Below, piece after piece: positions 58,486 through 64,000 of a stretch of 64,000 bases of DNA. Source of the DNA: Faecalicatena contorta (GTDB lineage Bacteria; Bacillota; Clostridia; Lachnospirales; Lachnospiraceae); the NCBI RefSeq assembly GCF_039521745.1, contig NZ_BAAACT010000087.1. The stretch is one strand, 5' to 3'. Positions within the stretch are counted from its first letter, which is position 1. Every line of letters starts with the position of its first letter. A program made the position numbers and the translations under genes. The notes beneath the pieces were generated by a model. The model had not been told where the DNA came from and made no database searches. It worked only from the letters and a program-made list of their open reading frames with translations.

Positions 58486-61005
58486 TTAAATTGTCTCATC
58501 CATTGCCTCTTCCGGTCGTGTTGACATTAGGGAATACAAAGTTGTATTCTTATCAAACTTGTCCCGAAACGGGATGATCGTATTTCCATAGAACAATAGG
58601 CCTTCCCCCTCATTACTATTTGTTACATAAGACAACTGTGTTGGGGAAATGTTCAAGTGCTCTGCCAGAATCTGACGATCCCCGGAAGCCTGATTGAGCA
58701 TATAAATGAAATCAGAGTTTTCAAAAATATTTTCAATCTCTCTTGAAGCCAGCAAATCTTTTACATTCTGCGTGATTCCGGTTGGAATCCCTCCCCACTT
58801 ACGGAATCTTTTCCAAATCTCCACGCTATAAGTCGCTGTCTGCTCTTCTTTTAACAAAAGATGAAACTCGTCAACATAGTATCTCGTTGCCTTATGTGCC
58901 GAACGGTTAATGGTCACTCGATTCCAAACCTGATCCTGTACGATCAGCATTCCAATCTTTTTCAGCTGTTTTCCAAGTTCCTTGATATCAAAGCAAACGA
59001 TCCGATTGTTGATATCTACATTGGTTCGATGATTGAATACATTCAAAGAACCAGTAACATAGATTTCCAGAGCTGTTGCAAGTCTTTGGGCTTCCGGTTC
59101 TACCTGTAAACGCAACAGATTGTAGAGATCTTCAAGAATCGGCATCTTCTCCGGAACCGGATCTGCAAGATATTCCTGATAGACCATACGCACACAGCGG
59201 TCAATAATCGTCTTCTCAATCGGTTCAAGTCCTGTCTTTCCACCTACAATCAACTCGCAAAGTGATAACACAAAATCCGCTTTCAATGACAACGGGTTAT
59301 CTTCCTCCGAATAGTTCAGATTCAGATCCATCGGATTAATATACTGATTTGACACCGGAGAAATCTTTACAACCTGTCCATGAAATGCCTGGATCAGTGG
59401 TGCATACTCTGCCTCTGGATCGCAGACAATGATGTCATCTTCTGTAACCAGAAAACAATTTGCGATCTCACGTTTAGCTGCAAAGGATTTACCTGCTCCT
59501 GGTGTACCAAGAATCAACCCATTCGGATTTTTCAGCCACTTTCGATCTGCCATGATTAAGTTATTGGATAATGCATTAAGCCCGTAATAAATGGATTCTC
59601 CACCCATAAATAACTCCTGCGTTGTAAAGGGAACAAAGATTGCTGTAGCAGTCGTAGTCATAGAACGTTCAATCGGGATATAATTAACTCCCAAAGGAAG
59701 ACTGCTCATAAGCCCTTCCTCCTGCTGATAATCCAACCTTCGGAGCACACAGTTATATTTCTGCGCGATACCAGAAGTCTGAAACACCGCATTTTCCAAC
59801 GCTTGCTTAGATTCATCCGTATTTAAAAAGAGCATTGTTACAAGGAACATACGCTCATTTCTATTTTGCAGTTCCTCTAAAAGTTTCACTGCTTCTTCCC
59901 CATAGGTGTTTAGATCGGATGGGATGATATCCATGTCATAACCGCTTCGCACTGCCTTCTTCTGTTCTTCAATCTTCATTCTGTTGATATCTGTCACCTT
60001 ACTTTTCACCATTTTGATTGCTTTCATCTGTTCAACAGACTGGATATGCAAATTTACAATAATCTTCTTATCAATATCAAGAAATTCTGCAAGCATCTTA
60101 TCCGTCAGCTCCGGTGCCAGAATCTGCAGATAGGAAACAGCCCCTATCGTATTTCCCATCAGAAACTCTTTTCCTGAACGAAATACAAAACTCGTGGGTG
60201 CAACAAAATCTTTTGTGCATAAACCAGACTGGTAAAGCTGTGCATAGTCAAAATAAAAAGGACTCTGAAAATCCGGATTAAAAATCTCATAAAGGATTTC
60301 TAATCGTTCTCTCCCACTCAATGGATATGCTTTCACCCCTAAAGTTTTAAAGTGATTCAAAATATCCGTTTCGATTCGTTCTAACCGTGGTCTTGCTTTC
60401 TTCACGGAATCTGCTTCAACAGAAAATGTAATGTACTTGGATTTCACTAATCCATTATTTCCTTTCGAAAGCTGCCGCTTTAGCATCTGAGCATACTCCA
60501 TACGGATTGCATCATACGCATCATACTGTGGCTCGATTCGAATTGCTTTCTCATACTCGGTCATATCACTTTTCTGATTGATAAAAGACAGCTGTACATG
60601 AATAGAATTATCGAAATAATTAAGGAAATCACACCAACCTTCAAAAATCGTATTCTTATCCTCATTCTGTGCCAGCTGATAGTTAATGTCATGAAAACAG
60701 ATGGTCTTCGAATACACTCCGTCTTTCACTTTACAGATTCCATCTCTTCCCATTTCCTTATAGGCAATGGTTTTCTGAACGCTGATCCTTCGTTTCTTTT
60801 CTTTCTTATTTTCTTCAGAAGCATGACTTCGTGCGACCATCTTTTTCTTCTTTTTGACTAATGTTTTCTCTTTTTTTCTGCTCACAGCCGGTTCTTTCCG
60901 TTTGGGTACTCTTAATTCCTCTACCGGAACTCTTTTCTTTACTTTTTTTCGTACTTTTCTTTTCTGTCGAAGCTCCTGCTCCTTTTTGACCTTCTTTTTT
61001 CGCAA
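58486..61005 (-). CDS. virB4: VirB4-like conjugation ATPase
   Basis: VirB4 powers the type IV secretion channel. The 839-residue protein begins with a basic segment (about 1-75) and then the TraE/VirB4 N-domain (GRDGICKVKDGVYSKTICFH). The P-loop LILGTPGAGKSFAAKREI lies near residue 500 and Walker B YYVDEFHLLL near 715, with GITQNVKDLL after it. The start is TTG at 61005 with AGGAGG eight bases upstream, inside prgI, so the two reading frames overlap for 191 bases. A shorter start at 60840 has no good site. Confidence 0.92.
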   Translation of the reverse strand: MRKKKVKKEQELRQKRKVRKKVKKRVPVEELRVPKRKEPAVSRKKEKTLVKKKKKMVARSHASEENKKEKKRRISVQKTIAYKEMGRDGICKVKDGVYSKTICFHDINYQLAQNEDKNTIFEGWCDFLNYFDNSIHVQLSFINQKSDMTEYEKAIRIEPQYDAYDAIRMEYAQMLKRQLSKGNNGLVKSKYITFSVEADSVKKARPRLERIETDILNHFKTLGVKAYPLSGRERLEILYEIFNPDFQSPFYFDYAQLYQSGLCTKDFVAPTSFVFRSGKEFLMGNTIGAVSYLQILAPELTDKMLAEFLDIDKKIIVNLHIQSVEQMKAIKMVKSKVTDINRMKIEEQKKAVRSGYDMDIIPSDLNTYGEEAVKLLEELQNRNERMFLVTMLFLNTDESKQALENAVFQTSGIAQKYNCVLRRLDYQQEEGLMSSLPLGVNYIPIERSMTTTATAIFVPFTTQELFMGGESIYYGLNALSNNLIMADRKWLKNPNGLILGTPGAGKSFAAKREIANCFLVTEDDIIVCDPEAEYAPLIQAFHGQVVKISPVSNQYINPMDLNLNYSEEDNPLSLKADFVLSLCELIVGGKTGLEPIEKTIIDRCVRMVYQEYLADPVPEKMPILEDLYNLLRLQVEPEAQRLATALEIYVTGSLNVFNHRTNVDINNRIVCFDIKELGKQLKKIGMLIVQDQVWNRVTINRSAHKATRYYVDEFHLLLKEEQTATYSVEIWKRFRKWGGIPTGITQNVKDLLASREIENIFENSDFIYMLNQASGDRQILAEHLNISPTQLSYVTNSNEGEGLLFYGNTIIPFRDKFDKNTTLYSLMSTRPEEAMDETI

Positions 61006-61342
61006 GATAGATTCCTCCTTCTTCCTCTTTCATTGCATACCGGTTCTGAGTTTCATAAACCCGGACTGCCGGTCTTAAAAACTTTACTCGTATCATATTT
61101 TTTAAAATCTGCTCCAAATACATTCCATCTTTTTCATACATTGCAAAGAGGAATGCTGGAAGCATGAGCATTACCATCCCGGTTGCTGCATTTCCAGTTC
61201 CTAAAACTCCTTTTGTAAGGAAATAAAACGGAACTCCTACTACAAACGCAACTGCCAGGCAGATAAGCTGTCGTTTTGTCATATTAAAAAGAATCTTATT
61301 CTTTACCTTATTAAGATCTTTTGGGACATTTACATATGCCAT
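60815..61342 (-). CDS. prgI: PrgI-family membrane protein with extended tail
   Basis: PrgI is a small inner-membrane component of Gram-positive type IV secretion (VirB3-like). The 175-residue protein opens AYVNVPKDLNKVKNKILFNM and has two membrane segments (about 28-48 and 52-70), then EKDGMYLEQILKNMIRVKFL. The last 60 or so residues are Lys/Glu/Ser rich. This tail is encoded by the same DNA that encodes the start of VirB4 in another frame. ATG at 61342 has GGGGGAAAGG upstream. Confidence 0.9.
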   Translation of the reverse strand: MAYVNVPKDLNKVKNKILFNMTKRQLICLAVAFVVGVPFYFLTKGVLGTGNAATGMVMLMLPAFLFAMYEKDGMYLEQILKNMIRVKFLRPAVRVYETQNRYAMKEEEGGIYLAKKEGQKGAGASTEKKSTKKSKEKSSGRGIKSTQTERTGCEQKKRENISQKEEKDGRTKSCF

Positions 61343-61360
61343 GATCCTTTCCCCCTTCCT

Positions 61361-62233
61361 TTAATGTGCTCCAAAGATAGATTTTGCGAGGCTTCCTGTC
61401 TTGAATAAGCTGAAACACAGCACGACTGTATATGCCATGATTCCAAACAATGCGGAACTTAAATTACTGCTAGACTGAATACCAGATACCAAAACTGCAT
61501 AAATAGCCACGCAAACCATGATCAAAAATGCCTGAAATGCTAAGGCAAATAGACCCTTGAAGTAATTCGTTCCAATCTGTCCCCATTCTCTGTTACTCAT
61601 CGTTGCGAACGGAATTGGTGCTACAGACGTATACAGGTAAATTTCAATCATACGTACATAAACAATGACTGTAATGATTACTGCCATCAGTCGCATACCA
61701 AAACTAACAAGTAATGTTTCCAACGCCACTGTAACCAGTTCAGATAATTCCATTGCTTCTAATGTTTCATCAATATTGGAAATGACAGAATTGATATCTA
61801 ACGCAGTACTTCCCGTAATCACACCCGAAGCACGGTTGACTGCCTGTTGTGCCAGATCAAATACTGCCATTGTGATATCAAAGGTGTGACTGACCAGATA
61901 GACAGCTACCCACATTTTGAAAAAATATTTAAAAAACATCCATGTATCAATGTCATGCATGTTGTTACGTTCCGTCATCATACTAATCAGTTCATAACAA
62001 AGCACAAATGTTATAATCATTCCTGCAATCGGTACGATCACGGAATCCGACAAGTTATGGATCATGTTAAAGATTGTGCTGTTCCAGTTCTGTGGAGTCA
62101 TGCCAACCTGTCCCGCAATTTCCCCTGTCTTTTCATTGACATCAGTAAACATTCGATCCAAATTGGCATGGATTACTCCGGTTAGAAGCTCCCGCATCCA
62201 TTCTTCAATCGCCTCAAAAATTCCATCAAACAT
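61361..62233 (-). CDS. virB6: VirB6/TrbL-like channel protein
   Basis: This polytopic protein of 290 residues is a core channel subunit, of the CD1112-like group. It has six probable transmembrane segments (about 64-85, 108-130, 165-190, 205-225, 232-255 and 262-280) after an amphipathic start (MFDGIFEAIEEWMRELLTGV). Typical phrases are TSVAPIPFATMSNREWGQIG and FKGLFALAFQAFLIMVC. ATG at 62233 has AAGGAGGG upstream. It follows the Maff2 gene by 19 bases. Confidence 0.9.
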   Translation of the reverse strand: MFDGIFEAIEEWMRELLTGVIHANLDRMFTDVNEKTGEIAGQVGMTPQNWNSTIFNMIHNLSDSVIVPIAGMIITFVLCYELISMMTERNNMHDIDTWMFFKYFFKMWVAVYLVSHTFDITMAVFDLAQQAVNRASGVITGSTALDINSVISNIDETLEAMELSELVTVALETLLVSFGMRLMAVIITVIVYVRMIEIYLYTSVAPIPFATMSNREWGQIGTNYFKGLFALAFQAFLIMVCVAIYAVLVSGIQSSSNLSSALFGIMAYTVVLCFSLFKTGSLAKSIFGAH

Positions 62234-62252
62234 GGATGCCCTCCTTCTTTAC

Positions 62253-62468
62253 TTAGTTAAACAGGTTCGCCAGTAGTGGAATCAGCTGTGTTCCAATCAG
62301 GATAACGCCTCCACCAGACATCAGCTGCTTAATTCCCTGTGACTTTGCTCCCGGGTTATCATTTCCATAACCCTCCATTAGATTGACACCTCCCCAGACA
62401 CCAAGTCCTGCTCCAATCGCTACAACCAGTTTCTGAAGGATTCCAACTGCACTTGTAAAAAAACTCAT
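62253..62468 (-). CDS. Maff2-family small membrane protein (pilin-like)
   Basis: This 71-residue protein has two hydrophobic segments (about 8-27 and 47-68) separated by a Gly/Asn loop (GYGNDNPGAKSQGIKQLMSG). Maff2 proteins occupy the VirB2 position in Tn1549-like elements and may form a surface pilus or channel subunit. ATG at 62468 has AGGAAAG upstream. The 119 bases between it and the VirD4 gene hold nothing I can support beyond a 14-codon frame. Confidence 0.88.
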   Translation of the reverse strand: MSFFTSAVGILQKLVVAIGAGLGVWGGVNLMEGYGNDNPGAKSQGIKQLMSGGGVILIGTQLIPLLANLFN

Positions 62469-62587
62469 ATATCTTTCCTACCTTTCTTCTTTTCTCATTG
62501 TTTTTTGTTTCCTATTGCCACCTTTTCTTACAAGGTGCTCGAATTGTAGTTCTCATCTCATCCCATCCTTTCAAAAAAAGAAAGCAG

Positions 62588-63949
62588 TTAAGATTCCTGT
62601 TCGGTTTCATAACTGCTCATTTCCTCTGATTGAAGTGCCTCTACCTCTTCGGGTGTTACTGTGCATTCCATCAGCTCAAATTCTTCATTTAGTTTTAGTT
62701 TCAATTCATGCTTCAAATAGCTTTCAATGTCAAAGATATTTCTCGGATTATAATCTGCCAGTTCCTTATATCTTTTGTGTTTTGTAATATCAAACTTATC
62801 ACTTAAGAATGGACGCACTCCTCGAATCTGCAGGATACACTTATCCCCATCCATAACTGCGATCTCATCCTTACTCATTAACTCCTTTCCTGTCTTTTGA
62901 TAGTTTAATCCATAGGATCTGTTATTTCCCCTCGTATCTGAGGTGTTATAAAGATCTATCGTTTCCTTTCCCAGCATTTCAGAAATATCTTTCAATGTGG
63001 ATTCTTCCTTCCCTCCCAGAAACAACATAGAATCGCAGTTTCCTATAATGGTCTCAGCTGCATCCTTATACATTGTCTTTAGCTGGCTTTTTGACTGCAG
63101 GATAATGGACGCTGATATCTCTCTGCTTCGGATCGTCGCAATTAGCTTATCCCACATCGGAATTTTCCCGATATTACTGAACTCATCGAGAAGAAGCCTT
63201 ACATGATACGGCAATCTTCCATGATATACATCATCTGCACGCTCACAAAGCAAGTTAAATAGCTGCGTATACATCATTGCCACGACAAAATTGAATGTAG
63301 TATCCGTATCCGAGATAATTACAAAGAATGCTGTTTTTCGATCTCCGATAAGATCTAACTGCAGCTCATCATAGCTCATCAGATCTCTAAGCTCTTTGAT
63401 ATCAAATGGGGCAAGTCTGGCTCCGCAGGATATCAAAATACTTTTTGCTGTCTTTCCGGCTGCAAGTTTATACTTCTGGTACTGACGTACTGCAAAGTGT
63501 TCCGGATTCTCCTGTTCCAGTTCTTCAAACAAAAGATCTACTGCATTTTGGAAATTTTCATCATCTTCCTTGATCTCACTTGCATTAATAAACTCCAATA
63601 TCGTTGTAAAGTTCTGTTCCTCTTCTGGTGCTTCATACCATATGAAACCAATTAGTGCTGAATAGAGCAGGCGTTCTGCTTTCACCCAGAAATCTTCACC
63701 GGCTTTTTCTCCTTCACCTTTCGTATTTTCAATAATCGTATTCACCAGTTTCAGAATATCTTTCTCTGAATGAATATATTGAAACGGATTATAATGCATA
63801 CTTTTAGAAAAGTTGATTGTATTTAGGACACGGATCTGATATCCATGTTTTACTAACATCTTTCCACATTCGGGTAGAAGTGTCCCTTTTGGATCAGTAA
63901 TGACATAGCTTACTTTTTCCGGCATCTGCATCAGATATGAGGTAGGCAC
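62588..63949 (-). CDS. virD4: VirD4/TraG coupling protein, N terminus missing
   Basis: VirD4 links the relaxosome to the channel. The 453-residue frame starts late in the family: it lacks the two N-terminal membrane segments and the Walker A box, and opens just before LMQMPEKVSYVITDPKG. The rest is intact, including VRLLLDEFSNIGKIP (Walker B region), RSREISASIILQSKSQLKTM and FLGGKEESTLKDISEMLGKE. Two in-frame TGA codons (63968-63973) lie upstream of the GTG at 63949, so the break is real and not only the window edge. The gene may be interrupted by an insertion. Confidence 0.85.
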   Translation of the reverse strand: MPTSYLMQMPEKVSYVITDPKGTLLPECGKMLVKHGYQIRVLNTINFSKSMHYNPFQYIHSEKDILKLVNTIIENTKGEGEKAGEDFWVKAERLLYSALIGFIWYEAPEEEQNFTTILEFINASEIKEDDENFQNAVDLLFEELEQENPEHFAVRQYQKYKLAAGKTAKSILISCGARLAPFDIKELRDLMSYDELQLDLIGDRKTAFFVIISDTDTTFNFVVAMMYTQLFNLLCERADDVYHGRLPYHVRLLLDEFSNIGKIPMWDKLIATIRSREISASIILQSKSQLKTMYKDAAETIIGNCDSMLFLGGKEESTLKDISEMLGKETIDLYNTSDTRGNNRSYGLNYQKTGKELMSKDEIAVMDGDKCILQIRGVRPFLSDKFDITKHKRYKELADYNPRNIFDIESYLKHELKLKLNEEFELMECTVTPEEVEALQSEEMSSYETEQES

Positions 63950-63993
63950 CCTGCGCCTTGCTGACTTTCATCAGTAGGTTTCAGGGAGCCGCC
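63947..63993 (-). repeat. Long stem with a GAAA tetraloop at the virD4 break
   Basis: On the minus strand GGC, CCCTG, CCT and CTGAT pair in order with GTCAG, AGG, CAGGG and GCC around a GAAA tetraloop, leaving small internal loops. It lies exactly where the virD4 frame is interrupted. GAAA-capped stems are common in group II introns, but I cannot show the domain V sequence here. Confidence 0.45.
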
Positions 63994-64000
63994 TCCCAAA

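Larger units (their letters stand above)
20314..64000. mobile_element. Integrative and conjugative element, Tn1549/CTn-like, right end outside the window
   Basis: The left boundary is the tRNA-Arg(CCT) gene. Left to right it carries a partition and replication module (20.7-24.4 kb), sigma/anti-sigma and small genes, cargo (29.2-43.8 kb), then mobilisation and type IV secretion genes (44-64 kb) in the order typical of clostridial Tn1549-like elements: VirD4, Maff2, VirB6, PrgI, VirB4, NlpC/P60, DUF4315, DUF4366, TopB, DUF5688, RadC/ArdC and YodL. No integrase, excisionase or right att site is visible. Whether the cargo belongs to this element or to an older nested insertion cannot be decided here. 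Confidence 0.8.

Noticed and set aside
20314..64000. Integrase or excisionase gene for the ICE
   Set aside because: I searched the listed frames for tyrosine and serine recombinase motifs and saw none; it is probably beyond the right edge.

Overview
The window is a low-to-moderate GC Firmicutes chromosome, most likely a Lachnospiraceae member (Clostridia). The evidence is the classic oriC neighbourhood (recF-yaaA-dnaN-dnaA on the minus strand; rpmH-rnpA-yidD-yidC-khpB-mnmE-mnmG-rsmG and then parA-parB on the plus strand), perfect parS sites, and DUF4446, serS and DUF3881 genes in the order common in that family. I cannot name a genus from the sequence alone.

Layout. Bases 1-5270 hold the replication initiation genes and a bipartite origin: DnaA boxes lie between dnaN and dnaA and again upstream of dnaA. 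Bases 5270-12500 are the rpmH-to-rsmG housekeeping block. Bases 12500-15130 hold long palindromes, an alpha/beta hydrolase, a degenerate repeat array and two parS sites. Bases 15130-19741 are parAB, a DUF4446 gene, serS and a DUF3881 gene. At 19878-20313 there is an intact tRNA-Arg(CCT) gene and two broken relatives sharing one short core, an apparent attachment hotspot. From there to the right edge lies an integrative and conjugative element (ICE) of the Tn1549/CTn type. Its left end carries a parB-parA-parB-repA replication and partition module. Next come a secreted protein with an ECF sigma/anti-sigma pair, small genes and decayed mobilisation remnants, then a large cargo block at 29.2-43.8 kb. 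The conjugation module follows at 44-64 kb: YodL/DUF4316 proteins, mobC and relaxase, a RadC-ArdC fusion, topoisomerase III, DUF4366/DUF4315, a NlpC/P60 hydrolase, VirB4, PrgI, VirB6, a Maff2 pilin-like protein and VirD4. No integrase is visible; it is presumably beyond the right edge.

How the genes work together. The ICE left end looks able to replicate and segregate when excised: RepA has iterons inside its own gene and one inverted copy upstream. The cargo combines a ydjGHI-like membrane-stress set (zinc-ribbon, TPM and SPFH proteins, but no PspA in the window), several lipoproteins and DUF3592-like membrane proteins. It also has its own signalling system of a 7TM sensor, a soluble PAS-containing kinase, a LuxR-type regulator and a pseudo-receiver. 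The conjugation operon reads leftward and ends at a terminator near 48.93 kb.

The most unusual signal is a family of very long palindromic elements. Three are full length (4031-4378, 4755-5081, 12525-12923) and there are two short derivatives. The full elements share one architecture: a long outer stem, a conserved internal loop, and a three-way junction carrying two apical hairpins. Almost every helix differs in sequence yet stays paired, as in a structured RNA or single-stranded-DNA element. Two of them sit inside the dnaA-rpmH origin region. Smaller discoveries are a shared ECF promoter pair, a 191-base dual-frame overlap of prgI and virB4 with its own Shine-Dalgarno sequence, and a degenerate repeat array of about 66 bases at two places near the origin.
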